This document shows, one piece after another, positions 29,987 to 37,979 of a DNA stretch of 41,210 bases. Positions within the stretch are counted from its first letter, which is position 1; each line of letters opens with the position of its first letter. This DNA comes from Nitrospinota bacterium (lineage in GTDB: Bacteria; Nitrospinota_A; UBA7883; JACRGQ01): NCBI GenBank assembly GCA_016217735.1, contig JACRGQ010000040.1:1-41210 (forward strand), given 5' to 3'. Below the pieces are notes generated by a model. The model ran no database searches, was not told the origin of the DNA, and worked only from the letters and a program-made list of their open reading frames with translations. The translations under genes and the position numbers were made by a program.

Positions 29987-32461
29987 CTAATGGACGGCGG
30001 GAGCGGTTCCCGGCACGGCCGCCGCCGGGGGCGCGGCCGCTTTGAGGGCCGGACGCTGGCCGAACTCGCGGGGTTCGGTTCCTTCCTTGAAGCTTTCAAA
30101 AAACGATTGCGGGTCATCCGGCGTGGTCAACAACCCCGTTTCCTTGTTGATCCGGACAAAAACGATGTTTTTGGGGGGCGTGAACGGCTTCACCTCAAGG
30201 TCCTTGATCACCGTGCGCATATAGTTGAGCCATATCGGGGCGGCGGCGCGGCCCCCCACCTCGTTTTTGCCGATCGGTTCACGCTGATCACGGCCAATCC
30301 AGACGCCGGTCACCACGCCCGAAGTGAAGCCGATGAACCAGGCATCCACATAATCATTGGTGGTGCCGGTCTTCCCCGCCGTCGGCGCCCCCAGGGAACG
30401 AACGGCCGTGGCGGTTCCTTCCTCCACCACGCCGGTCATCACATTGGTCATAAGGTAGGCGGTATCTTCCGGCATCACCTGAATCGGCGCCGGTTCGGCG
30501 GTTTCCAGCACCTTGCCGTCGAGGGTTTCGATGCGGCGGATGGCGATGGGCTCGAGACGCATTCCCTTGTTCGCGATCACGCCGTAAACCGAAGTCAGTT
30601 CCATCAGCGATACGCTCGATGAGCCGAGCGCGACGGAAAGATCCGGCTTCAGCGGGGACACGATCCCCAGCGCACGGGCCCAATCGATCACATAGTGGAT
30701 GCCGATCTTGTCCAGCACCTTGATGGTAACGACGTTCCGCGATTCGGTGACGGCGGTGCGAATGGTGGTCGGCCCGTAGAAAGCGTTGGCGAAATTGGCC
30801 GGCTTCCAGGCCTGCTCCTCTTCGGCCCCTTCCAGCGTCACCGGCGAATCGATCACGATGGTGGAAGGGGTAAAGCCGCGATCCAGCGCGGCGGAATAAA
30901 TGACCGGCTTGAAGGCGGAGCCGGGCTGGCGCAACGCCTGCACCGCGCGATTGAAGGGGCTCTTCCCAAAGTCGTAGCCCCCCACCATCGCGCGGATTTC
31001 CCCGCTGGCGTAGTCCAGGCTCACCAGCGCCCCTTGCAACGCGGGGGTCTGGTGCAACATCAGCTGCAACGCCCCCTTGCGGATGTCATCCAGCAGCTTC
31101 ACTTCGATGATGTCGCCGGGCTTCACCAGCCGGGTGGCATCTTTCACCGGCTGGTAGCCGCGGCCGTCTTCCTTGGGATTATACTCGTGAGCCCATGCGA
31201 AGAACGCCGCTTCGATGGTTCCCGGCACGCCGTTGACCGACACGGCGATCCTGTCCGGCGCCACCTTCGTCACCACCCCCTTGTACGCCTTCCCCTTGGC
31301 GAAATAATCTTCTTCGCTTATTTTGTCCATGACGGGGTTCAGCTTCTCCCAGCCGGGTTCTTCCCGCGCGGGATCGATATGCCCGGCGATGCCGCGCCAA
31401 CCGATGCGGCGGTCGTTCTCCTCGATGCCGTCGGCAAGCGCCCGCTGCGCCTGCATCTGCCAACCGGTGTCCAGCGTGGTATAAACGCGCAGCCCCTCGT
31501 GATAGAGCTTGTCGGCCCCGTATTTTGTGTAGAGGTAGCGCCGGATGTGTTCGGCGAAATACGGGATATCGTTCGATGTGTGCTTGAATTCAGCCAGCTT
31601 CACCGGCTCGGCGTTCGCCTTGTCCGCCTGCTCTTGCGTGATGTAATGCGAATCGAGCATCCGCCGCAGCACCAACCCCCGGCGGTACACGGCCCCCTTT
31701 TCGTTATTGAACGGGGAATAGCTGTTGGGCGCCTTGGGAAGGCCGGCCAGGAGCGCTATCTCGCCCAACGTAAGCTTCTTGGCGGGTTTGTCGAAATAAA
31801 GCCCGGCGGCCGCTTCCACGCCGTAGCAGCCGTGGCCGTAATAAATCTGGTTGAGGTAGACATCCAGTATCTCTTCTTTCGTCAGGTGCCGCTCCAGCTC
31901 AAACGCGATGATGAATTCCTTGAGCTTGCGCGCGAAGGTTCGTTCGCGCGACAGGAACATCACCTTGGCCACCTGCTGGGTAATGGTGCTCCCCCCCTGC
32001 ACCACTTCGCCCGCCTTCAGGTTCACCGCCGCCGCGCGGAATATCCCAATCACATCAATGCCGCCGTGCTGAAAAAACTTCTCGTCTTCAATGGCGAGGG
32101 TCGCCTTCTTCATCAGGTCGGGAATATCTTCATATTTGAGGAGGACGCGGCGCTCCGTGTAAAACTCCGCCGCCACGTTCCCCTTGCGGTCATAAATGGT
32201 GGTCACCAGCGAGGGATTGTAGTTTTTCAGCCGCGCCACGTCCGGCATCTGCCCGCGGTAGTAGCTGACGTAGCCCGCCACCAACGCCGCCACGCCGATG
32301 ACGCAGCCGCCGGCAAAGGCGGCGGCCACAATCAACAGTTGGCGCAACGTGCGGGCGCCCACAAAACGTGCCCCGGCTTCGATGCACCATGACAGCGCCT
32401 TGAGGAGGATGGCAAGCGCCCGCCCCATCGCCATAAGAACCGTTTTCAAAACCGTTTTCAT
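29987..32461 (-). CDS. mrcA: Penicillin-binding protein 1A, bifunctional peptidoglycan synthase
   Basis: 824-residue class A PBP that polymerises and cross-links peptidoglycan in the periplasm. It has a cytoplasmic tail and one membrane anchor (about 45-65), then the GT51 domain with IEDEKFFQHGG, GGSTITQQVAK and the ELERHLTKEEILDVYLNQIYYG block. The transpeptidase has the active-site Ser about 515 in RQPGSAFKPV, the second motif SRN in TESRNVV, and KTGTT near residue 695. The OB-like domain between the two (from about 335) is as in Gram-negative PBP1A. It lies 11 bp after the UDG gene, third in coaBC-udg-PBP1A. Confidence 0.95.
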   Translation of the reverse strand: MKTVLKTVLMAMGRALAILLKALSWCIEAGARFVGARTLRQLLIVAAAFAGGCVIGVAALVAGYVSYYRGQMPDVARLKNYNPSLVTTIYDRKGNVAAEFYTERRVLLKYEDIPDLMKKATLAIEDEKFFQHGGIDVIGIFRAAAVNLKAGEVVQGGSTITQQVAKVMFLSRERTFARKLKEFIIAFELERHLTKEEILDVYLNQIYYGHGCYGVEAAAGLYFDKPAKKLTLGEIALLAGLPKAPNSYSPFNNEKGAVYRRGLVLRRMLDSHYITQEQADKANAEPVKLAEFKHTSNDIPYFAEHIRRYLYTKYGADKLYHEGLRVYTTLDTGWQMQAQRALADGIEENDRRIGWRGIAGHIDPAREEPGWEKLNPVMDKISEEDYFAKGKAYKGVVTKVAPDRIAVSVNGVPGTIEAAFFAWAHEYNPKEDGRGYQPVKDATRLVKPGDIIEVKLLDDIRKGALQLMLHQTPALQGALVSLDYASGEIRAMVGGYDFGKSPFNRAVQALRQPGSAFKPVIYSAALDRGFTPSTIVIDSPVTLEGAEEEQAWKPANFANAFYGPTTIRTAVTESRNVVTIKVLDKIGIHYVIDWARALGIVSPLKPDLSVALGSSSVSLMELTSVYGVIANKGMRLEPIAIRRIETLDGKVLETAEPAPIQVMPEDTAYLMTNVMTGVVEEGTATAVRSLGAPTAGKTGTTNDYVDAWFIGFTSGVVTGVWIGRDQREPIGKNEVGGRAAAPIWLNYMRTVIKDLEVKPFTPPKNIVFVRINKETGLLTTPDDPQSFFESFKEGTEPREFGQRPALKAAAPPAAAVPGTAPAVH

Positions 32462-32472
32462 CCGCCGCCGCT

Positions 32473-33189
32473 TCAGCCTTTATCCGGTTTCTTTTTCAGC
32501 CGCCAGTATTCATCCCGCAGCTTCTGCAGGTCTTCCCACGCCTCTTTCTTGTGTCCCGGCGAACGCAATAAAAACGAGGGATGATAGGTCGCTAAAAGCG
32601 GCACACCCTCGTAATCATAAATCCGCCCCCGCATGCGCCCAATGGGGGTCTCCTCCCTAAGCAGCGTGTGGGCGGCATGCGCTCCCAGCGCACAAATGAT
32701 GGCCGGCCGCGCAACCGCGATCTGCCGCTTCAAAAACCCCTCGCACGCGGCCACTTCGTCCGGCAACGGGTCGCGGTTCTTCGGCGGGCGGCACTTGAGC
32801 ACGTTGGCTATATAGACGTCTTCGCGGCGGAAGCCGATAGCCTCGATCATCTTGGTCAACAGCTGCCCGGCGCGTCCGACGAACGGTTTTCCCTGTTCAT
32901 CCTCGTCGGCCCCCGGCGCCTCCCCCACGAACATAAGCCCGGTCGCCGGGTTTCCATCGGCGAACACGGTTTGCGTGCGCGTTTTGTGCAGGCCGCAGGC
33001 GGTGCAGGCGGCCGCTTCGCGGGCAATCACTTCAAGGGCGGCGGCAACCGGCGGGGAAGCGGGGAGCGGCGGCGCGGTGGAAACCGCGGCCGATTGCGCC
33101 AGCACGGGACGAGGCAAAGGTGAACCCGGCTCCACAAACTCAACGCCAATCGTCCGCAGGTATCTGAAATAGGCTTCGATCTCCTTCAT
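32473..33189 (-). CDS. Family 4-type uracil-DNA glycosylase with a 4Fe-4S cluster
   Basis: 238 residues. It removes uracil from DNA. The catalytic motif is [18 protein letters not shown] (motif 1) and the C-terminal motif is YHPSFLLR. Four cysteines for the Fe-S cluster are in place: CTACG early, [10 protein letters not shown], and CEGFLKRQ further on. The N-terminal ~75 residues are Pro/Ala-rich and variable. The start at 33189 has GGGGAG four bases upstream; an in-frame ATG at 33237 lies inside the end of coaBC and is unlikely. The gene is 22 bp after coaBC. Confidence 0.92.
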   Translation of the reverse strand: MKEIEAYFRYLRTIGVEFVEPGSPLPRPVLAQSAAVSTAPPLPASPPVAAALEVIAREAAACTACGLHKTRTQTVFADGNPATGLMFVGEAPGADEDEQGKPFVGRAGQLLTKMIEAIGFRREDVYIANVLKCRPPKNRDPLPDEVAACEGFLKRQIAVARPAIICALGAHAAHTLLREETPIGRMRGRIYDYEGVPLLATYHPSFLLRSPGHKKEAWEDLQKLRDEYWRLKKKPDKG

Positions 33190-33211
33190 CACGCTCCCCT
33201 TCGGTGAAGGA

Positions 33212-34423
33212 TTACTTTGTCCCGCCGGACGCGGCAATCGCGGCGGCTTCCGCTTTCAACGCTTCATCCAGCACGATATCGGCCAGCGCCTCCTTCGTGA
33301 GCCTGCCGGTATGCAGCGGTTCCTGCCCGCGGGGAATGATCACCAGCTCGTTGTACGCGCCGTCGAACCCGATATCGGGACGGCTCACATCGTTGGCGCA
33401 GACAAGGTCGAGGTTTTTGCGCCGCATTTTTTCCCGCGCGTTGTGCGCCAGGTCTTCGGTCTCGGCGGCGAAGCCGACTATCACGCGGTTCCCCTTCTTC
33501 TTCCCCAGAATCTCCAGCAAATCGGGGTTTTGAACCAGCGCCAACGTCAGCGGGGCATTCTTTTTTTTGATCTTTTGCGGCGCGGCGGCGGCGGCGCGGT
33601 AATCGGAAACCGCGGCGGCCATTACCAGCATATCGCACGCGTCGAAGCGGGATTCCAGCGCATCCAGCATATCCCGCGCGGTCCGCACCGCGACCGTCTC
33701 CACTCCCGCCGGCAACGGGATTGCCATCGGACCGTGGATGAGCGTCACCCGCGCTCCGCGGGCGGCGGCGGCGCGGGCAATGGCGGTTCCCATTCTGCCC
33801 GAGGAGCGGTTGGTGAGGTAACGCACGGGATCAATCGGTTCTTCGGTCGGGCCGGCGGTGACGATGACCCGCTTCCCGTTAAAATCCTGTTTCCGCACAC
33901 GGGCGGCAAGCAGAACGTCCCGCAATTGCTCAAGCGCCGGGAGCCGCCCCACCCCCTCGTCGCCGCAGGCCATCGCGCCGCTCTCCGGCGGGATGATCCG
34001 CACCCCGCGCGATTCGAGAATGCGGAGGTTTTCCGCCACGGCGGGGTTTTGCAGCATCCGGGGATTCATGGCGGGGGCCACATAAACCGGGCATTCCAGG
34101 GCCAACACCGCCGTGGAAAGAAGATCGTCCGCGATACCATGCGCCATCTTGGCGATGAAATTGGCCGTCGCGGGGGCAATCAACGCCGCATCGGCGTCCT
34201 GGGTAATGTTCAGGTGGTCGAACGGGTCGCCCTGATGGCCCCAATCGGCGGTAAGCACCCGGTTGCCCGAAACCGACCGCAACGCGGTGGAGGTAACAAA
34301 CTGTTCGGCATTTTTGGTCATTGCCACATGCACGTCGACCCCTTCTTTCTTAAGAAGGCGGACGAAATCGGGCATCTTGTACGCGGCAATGCCGCCGGTG
34401 ACGCCCAGAAACACCTTTTTCAT
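33212..34423 (-). CDS. coaBC: CoaBC, phosphopantothenoylcysteine synthetase/decarboxylase
   Basis: Bifunctional coenzyme A biosynthesis enzyme, about 403 residues. The N-terminal CoaC flavoprotein domain shows GVTGGIAAYK, the active-site His in HLNITQDAD, the PATANFIAKMAHGIADDL block, PAMNPRM and the catalytic Cys in GAMACGDEGVGR. The C-terminal CoaB domain has VTAGPTEEPIDPVRYLTN, RSSGRMG, AAVSDY and the Lys-rich KIKKKN. The start is either ATG 34423 (spacing nine from GAGGG) or ATG 34432 (ribosome site too close). I use 34423. First gene of a likely coaBC-udg-PBP1A operon. Confidence 0.95.
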   Translation of the reverse strand: MKKVFLGVTGGIAAYKMPDFVRLLKKEGVDVHVAMTKNAEQFVTSTALRSVSGNRVLTADWGHQGDPFDHLNITQDADAALIAPATANFIAKMAHGIADDLLSTAVLALECPVYVAPAMNPRMLQNPAVAENLRILESRGVRIIPPESGAMACGDEGVGRLPALEQLRDVLLAARVRKQDFNGKRVIVTAGPTEEPIDPVRYLTNRSSGRMGTAIARAAAARGARVTLIHGPMAIPLPAGVETVAVRTARDMLDALESRFDACDMLVMAAAVSDYRAAAAAPQKIKKKNAPLTLALVQNPDLLEILGKKKGNRVIVGFAAETEDLAHNAREKMRRKNLDLVCANDVSRPDIGFDGAYNELVIIPRGQEPLHTGRLTKEALADIVLDEALKAEAAAIAASGGTK

Positions 34424-34438
34424 ATTTCCCATCCCTCA

Positions 34439-34447
34439 ATCATACCA
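34439..34447 (-). promoter_or_regulatory. Possible extended -10 of coaBC
   Basis: Minus strand TGGTATGAT with a TGGCAT 17 bp upstream as a poor -35. Transcription would begin only about 10 bases before the ATG at 34423, so the message would be nearly leaderless, which lowers confidence. Confidence 0.3.
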
Positions 34448-34475
34448 ACGCGCGGCGGCCTATGCCACCTTTTGG

Positions 34476-34483
34476 CGAAAATG
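34476..34483. repeat. Left target-site duplication (CGAAAATG)
   Basis: The same 8 bases flank the MITE-like element on the right at 34635-34642. The match extends to nine if the next G is counted, which overlaps the terminal repeat. Confidence 0.6.
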
Positions 34484-34634
34484 GGTAGCGGGTCAGTTTG
34501 AAATTAACTTGGTAACAGAGTAGTCCCCTCCTTTGCAAGGAGGGGATACAGGGGAGGTTTTTAACCCCTCCTGCACCTCCCCTTGCAATGCAAGGGGAGG
34601 GAAAAAACGGGATAACTCAAACTGACTCACTACC
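34484..34634. mobile_element. 151-bp MITE-like element with 18-bp terminal inverted repeats
   Basis: The ends are GGTAGCGGGTCAGTTTGA (left, 34484-34501) and its inverted copy at 34617-34634 (reading TCAAACTGACTCACTACC), with two mismatches in 18. An 8-bp direct repeat, CGAAAATG, flanks the element on both sides. Inside are two strong hairpins: CCCCTCCTT-TGC-AAGGAGGGG (34525-34545) and the 12-bp arms CCTCCCCTTGCA/TGCAAGGGGAGG (34576-34600). There is no coding capacity. This is the layout of a non-autonomous insertion element moved by a transposase elsewhere in the genome. Eight-base duplications occur in several IS families, so the parent family is unassigned. Confidence 0.72.
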
Positions 34635-34642
34635 CGAAAATG
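34635..34642. repeat. Right target-site duplication (CGAAAATG)
   Basis: Direct copy of 34476-34483, directly after the right end of the 151-bp element. Confidence 0.6.
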
Positions 34643-34708
34643 GCGTCCCGCCTCCGGAAAGCAGGAGAATCATCCCGCGAACTTAATCGGCACCCTTTCA
34701 TAATAAAA

Positions 34709-34717
34709 TGGTATAAT
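34709..34717 (+). promoter_or_regulatory. Extended -10 promoter of the radical SAM gene
   Basis: TGGTATAAT, a perfect TATAAT with TGn extension, set in the palindrome GGTAT-A-ATACC (34710-34720). It would give a leader of about 130 nt. It lies 66 bp outside the MITE-like element. No good -35 is seen. Confidence 0.45.
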
Positions 34718-34853
34718 ACCGTCAATGATTTCTTAATAACGCCACACACCGCCATCCAAAACAGGCGGGAACCGGGAGCCTATTTAGGACAAGAGTGAAT
34801 TCCACGGCACAATCATCGCGGACATAATTGCGCTTGTTATGAGGAGGCCACCT

Positions 34854-36284
34854 ATGCGGATTATCTTCGTTGAAGCAAAATCCCCCGACCTGCATATTTA
34901 CTCCCGTATGCCCCTCCCCCGCCTCGGCACCATCCTGCTGGCAACCATCCTGCGTGACAGGGGACACGACGCCCGGGTGCAGATTGAAGAGCTGGGCCGC
35001 ATCCGCATGGAGGACATTGAAACGGCCGACGCCGTCGGCATCTCCATCATCACATCAACAGCGCCGCGCGGCTATGAATTCGCCAGAATTTTCCGCAAGA
35101 TGGGAAAAACCGTCTTTATAGGAGGGGCGCACGCCACCTACCTGCCGGAGGAGGCCCTGTTACACTGCGACTATGTGTTGCGCGGCGAGGCGGACGACAC
35201 CATAGTACCGTTCATCGAAGCGCTGGAGCGCAAGAGCGGGTTTGAGGAAGTCGGCGGCCTTAGCTGGTGGCGCGGCGGAACGGTTGTGCACAATCCCAAT
35301 ACCGCCTACATCAAGAATATGGACAAATCGCCGATACCCGATTTCCGGCTGATCACCAACTGGGAAAAGAAGATGGATGTCACCCCCATCATGACCAGCC
35401 GCGGCTGCCCCTACGACTGCGAGTTCTGCTCCGTCTCCAACATGTTCGGACGCCAATTCCGCCATAAGAGCACCGAACGGGTTCTGGCGGAGTTGAGACA
35501 GCACAAGGAACTCTGCCGCGAGAACGGGGTAAAGAACCCCGACGACTGGATTTTCTTCTACGATGACAATTTTACCATCAACAAAAAGCGGGCCAAGGAA
35601 CTGCTCCGCGCCATGATAAGCGAAAACCTGACTCCCCACTGGACCGCCCAGGCCAGCGTTGATGTGGCCGACGATGACGAACTTCTCGGCCTCCTGAAGA
35701 AATCCAACTGTTACCTGCTCTATATAGGGTTTGAGTCGATCAATCCCGAAACCCTTAAAGCCTACAACAAGAAACAGACGGTCGAAAAAATCGAAAAGGC
35801 CATCCACAAACTCCGGCAATACGGCATCCGGGTGCATGGCATGTTTGTCTTCGGGGCCGATACCGACGACGCTTCCGTAATCAGCGGCACGGCCGCCTTT
35901 GCCAAACGGAACAAACTCCATTCAGTGCAGTTCATGATCCTGACCCCGCTTCCCGGCACGCGAACCTATCAGGAACTGACCCGTCAGGAGCGGATAACCA
36001 CCCGCGACTGGCAGCTTTATGACGCCCACCATGTCGTATTCGAACCGGCCCACTTCAGCCAGCACGGGCTGCAATACGACACCATCACCGCCATGCTCAG
36101 CTTCTACGGCCTTCGCCATATCCTCAAGCGGGCATTTTTCCTGCTGCTGCGCCTGCACGACCTTAAACGGGGGCTGATTGAGATTTCAATCAAGCTTTAC
36201 GGCCACCGGACGCTGAAGCATTGGTTTCAGCAAAAGAAGGAGTGGATAGCCGCCCTCCCCCACCATACAAAAGGGTTAAAATAG
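34854..36284 (+). CDS. B12-binding-domain radical SAM protein
   Basis: 476 residues. The N-terminal ~140 residues form a cobalamin-binding-like Rossmann domain (ATILRDRGHDARV, AVGISIITSTAPRG, GGAHATYLPEEAL) without an obvious DxHxxG cobalamin motif. The radical SAM core has the cluster motif CPYDCEFC (about residue 188), preceded by MTSRG, and FYDDNFTINKKRAKELL further on. The C-terminal part carries a hydrophobic, basic helix (LKRAFFLLLRLHDLKRGL). Such proteins methylate or rearrange lipids, cofactors or peptides; the substrate here is unknown. GAGGAGG lies seven bases before the ATG at 34854. It appears to stand alone; the flagellar genes begin 290 bp further on. Confidence 0.88.
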   Translation: MRIIFVEAKSPDLHIYSRMPLPRLGTILLATILRDRGHDARVQIEELGRIRMEDIETADAVGISIITSTAPRGYEFARIFRKMGKTVFIGGAHATYLPEEALLHCDYVLRGEADDTIVPFIEALERKSGFEEVGGLSWWRGGTVVHNPNTAYIKNMDKSPIPDFRLITNWEKKMDVTPIMTSRGCPYDCEFCSVSNMFGRQFRHKSTERVLAELRQHKELCRENGVKNPDDWIFFYDDNFTINKKRAKELLRAMISENLTPHWTAQASVDVADDDELLGLLKKSNCYLLYIGFESINPETLKAYNKKQTVEKIEKAIHKLRQYGIRVHGMFVFGADTDDASVISGTAAFAKRNKLHSVQFMILTPLPGTRTYQELTRQERITTRDWQLYDAHHVVFEPAHFSQHGLQYDTITAMLSFYGLRHILKRAFFLLLRLHDLKRGLIEISIKLYGHRTLKHWFQQKKEWIAALPHHTKGLK

Positions 36285-36576
36285 GGGACAAATAAGAATC
36301 GCGCGGCTATTTTTATCCAACAAAGTACATTTCCGATCAAGCCGTCTTCATAACATCCCCGTGACCGCGCCCCGTCTCCGCGCAAAAAAGGCCTTTAGCC
36401 CCCCGCGCCAAATTCCGAAAACACTAGGCAGATGGAAAACCACAACACCCAACTGATAGAGGAGAACCCGGAAAAGATGTAGAACAACGGAACAAGGCAT
36501 GGAACGAACGAAAAAACCCTACAACTGAAACTAAAGATGGCAAGGATGCCACGAAAAATTCAAGGAGGATACGATC
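36285..36576. other. Flagellin upstream region
   Basis: This 292-bp gap holds no credible gene. The strongest site is the ribosome site CAAGGAGGATACGATC before the flagellin ATG. TGGCA-AGGA-TGCCA (36538-36551) is a small inverted repeat about 25 bp upstream of the start. A weak FliA-like candidate is CAAAGTAC (36321) with GCCGTCTT (36341). I found no sigma-54 site with the GG/GC spacing. A strong promoter is expected here but not clearly visible. Confidence 0.45.
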
Positions 36577-37428
36577 ATGGCTTTGCGTGTATATAACAAC
36601 CTTTTCTCGGTCAATGCCCAGCGGCATTTATCGGCCAATAATGCCAGTCTCGGCGGCTCCCTTGAGAAGCTCTCTTCAGGGCAGAGAATCAACAAAGCGG
36701 CGGACGATGCCGCCGGCCTCGCCATTTCCGAAGGCCTGCGCGCCCACATCCGCTCGCTGGGACAGGCCACCCGCAACTCAAACGACGGCATCAGCCTCAT
36801 AAACACGGCGGAAGGGGCGCTCTCCGAGCAGTCCTCGATACTCGTCCGTATGCGCGAACTGGCCTCGCAGGCCTCCACCGGCACCGTCGGTTCGACCGAG
36901 CGCAGAACGATCAACCGGGAATTCCAGGCGCTGAAAGACGAAATCGACCGCATCGCGGCCGTGACGGAATTCAACGGCCAAAAACTGCTTGATGGCTCGC
37001 TTATGGCTACCCAGCCCGGTTCGGTGGTCATCCAGATCGGCATCCGCGCGACCAGCAACGACCGGATCAGCCTGAACACCGCCGTCGACCTGACCTCCAT
37101 CACCACCACCGGCCTGGCGGTGCAGAACATCAGCGTGCTTACCGCCCAGTCGGCGCTGGCCTCGCTCTCCACCATCGATAGCGCCATCGCGAAAGTAACC
37201 GATGGCCGCGGCCGCCTTGGCGCCGTGCAAAACCGCTTGGTGCATACCTTGGCCAACCTGTCGGTCAGCACTGAAAACCTGACCGCCGCCGAATCGCAGA
37301 TCCGCGACGCCGACTACGCCAGCGAAATCTCGCAGTTCACCCGGAACCAGATACTGGTGCAGGCGTCCACCGCGATTTTGGCGCAGGCGAACCTGGTGCC
37401 GCAGACCGTGTTGCAACTCCTCGGTTGA
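36577..37428 (+). CDS. fliC: Flagellin, filament subunit
   Basis: 283-residue flagellin made of the D0-D1 core with a short middle. The N-terminal helix opens MALRVYNNLFSVNAQRHL and continues with the TLR5/assembly-type segments LEKLSSGQRINKAADDAAG and RMRELASQASTG. The C-terminal helix has RDADYASEISQFTRNQILVQ and ends in QTVLQLLG. The length is near the minimum for the family, meaning few surface-exposed D2/D3 residues. GGAGG lies eight bases before the ATG. It is followed by a FlaG-position gene, fliD and fliS. Confidence 0.96.
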   Translation: MALRVYNNLFSVNAQRHLSANNASLGGSLEKLSSGQRINKAADDAAGLAISEGLRAHIRSLGQATRNSNDGISLINTAEGALSEQSSILVRMRELASQASTGTVGSTERRTINREFQALKDEIDRIAAVTEFNGQKLLDGSLMATQPGSVVIQIGIRATSNDRISLNTAVDLTSITTTGLAVQNISVLTAQSALASLSTIDSAIAKVTDGRGRLGAVQNRLVHTLANLSVSTENLTAAESQIRDADYASEISQFTRNQILVQASTAILAQANLVPQTVLQLLG

Positions 37429-37432
37429 GGCT

Positions 37433-37475
37433 CCATTAGGAAACGATGCAAAGCAATGACTAAACAACCTAATGG
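37433..37475 (+). other. Inverted repeat after the flagellin gene
   Basis: CCATTAGG (37433-37440) and CCTAATGG (37468-37475) are perfect 8-bp arms 27 bases apart, starting five bases after the flagellin stop. No T-run follows. It may protect the flagellin mRNA 3' end or dampen readthrough into the next gene. Confidence 0.4.
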
Positions 37476-37496
37476 CAGAAAGAGGAGGGACATGCT

Positions 37497-37820
37497 GTGG
37501 TGCAATCGATAGACGGCCACTTATATCCCACCCGCCCTATGGAAGGTATTGATGCCTATGGCAATACGCCAATCGCGGATGGGCCGAAAAAGCCATCCAT
37601 TCCGTTTCGGGAATGGCGGCAACGGTTCGGCAAAGCAATGGACATTTTGAAAATGCGGGTCAAGGTAAAGCTCAATCCGGAAAATGGAAAAGCCGTGTAC
37701 GAAACGGCTCCGGAAAAGGCCGCCCCGCAGGGGATTCAAAATGACCACGGAACGACCAAAATAACCGCCTTTCGTTCAGGCGGGAACTTTAAAGGTGCCT
37801 TGTTCAACGATGTAGGGTAA
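37497..37820 (+). CDS. Small protein in the FlaG position
   Basis: 107-residue cytosolic protein between flagellin and fliD, the place where flaG is usually found. A central segment, LKMRVKVKLNPENGKAVYET, recalls the FlaG pattern of a beta-strand with Asn/Asp-Gly turn, but the match is too weak to assert. The N-terminal part is charged and Pro-rich. GTG at 37497 is the likely start, with GAGGAGGGA seven bases upstream; the ATG at 37492 is in another frame and gives only a six-codon peptide. A strong hairpin terminator follows directly. Confidence 0.7.
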   Translation: MVQSIDGHLYPTRPMEGIDAYGNTPIADGPKKPSIPFREWRQRFGKAMDILKMRVKVKLNPENGKAVYETAPEKAAPQGIQNDHGTTKITAFRSGGNFKGALFNDVG

Positions 37821-37831
37821 AAGTTGGGGCA

Positions 37832-37861
37832 GGCAGGGGGTGCCTAAAAACACCCCCTGCC
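37832..37861 (+). terminator. Strong intrinsic hairpin after the FlaG-position gene
   Basis: GGCAGGGGGTG (37832-37842) and CACCCCCTGCC (37851-37861) form a perfect 11-bp stem with an 8-nt loop CCTAAAAA. The T-rich stretch AATATTTCCTTTATATT follows. It ends the flagellin transcript 12 bp after the stop of the small gene. Confidence 0.75.
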
Positions 37862-37917
37862 AATATTTCCTTTATATTCACATACTTAAGCTGCGACCTT
37901 TCCCCTAAAAAAACCCT

Positions 37918-37944
37918 TAAGTGACGTCCGCCATTGCCCGATAA
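37918..37944 (+). promoter_or_regulatory. FliA (sigma-28) promoter of fliD-fliS
   Basis: TAAG (37918-37921), 15 bp, then CCCGATAA (37937-37944) matches the sigma-28 pattern TAAA-N15-GCCGATAA with one mismatch in each box. The predicted start is about 37951, about 29 nt before fliD, and GAGGAG follows in the leader. It lies just after the terminator, so fliD-fliS is a separate late flagellar unit. Confidence 0.65.
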
Positions 37945-37979
37945 GTATTGGTGAACAAAGAACTTGAGGAGAACTGAAC

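Larger units (their letters stand above)
34424..34853. other. Intergenic region holding a MITE-like element and a promoter
   Basis: This 430-bp gap between the divergent coaBC and radical SAM genes has no credible coding frame. It contains an extended -10 on the minus strand (34439-34447), the 151-bp element at 34484-34634 with its 8-bp duplications, and an extended -10 on the plus strand (34709-34717). The remaining ~130 bp before the radical SAM gene form an untranslated leader in which I see no clear structure. Confidence 0.6.

Noticed and set aside
34484-34634. CRISPR-like or riboswitch reading of the CCCCTCC/GGAGGGG repeats
   Set aside because: There are only a few inverted copies, not evenly spaced direct repeats, and terminal inverted repeats plus a target duplication explain the structure better.
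34722-34967. Small minus-strand frame upstream of the radical SAM gene
   Set aside because: It overlaps the leader and the conserved N-terminus of the radical SAM gene on the other strand and has no family features.
36285-36576. Sigma-54 promoter for flagellin
   Set aside because: I looked for a TGGCAC/TTGC pair with the fixed GG-GC distance on the plus strand and found none; TGGCAAGGATGCCA has the wrong spacing.
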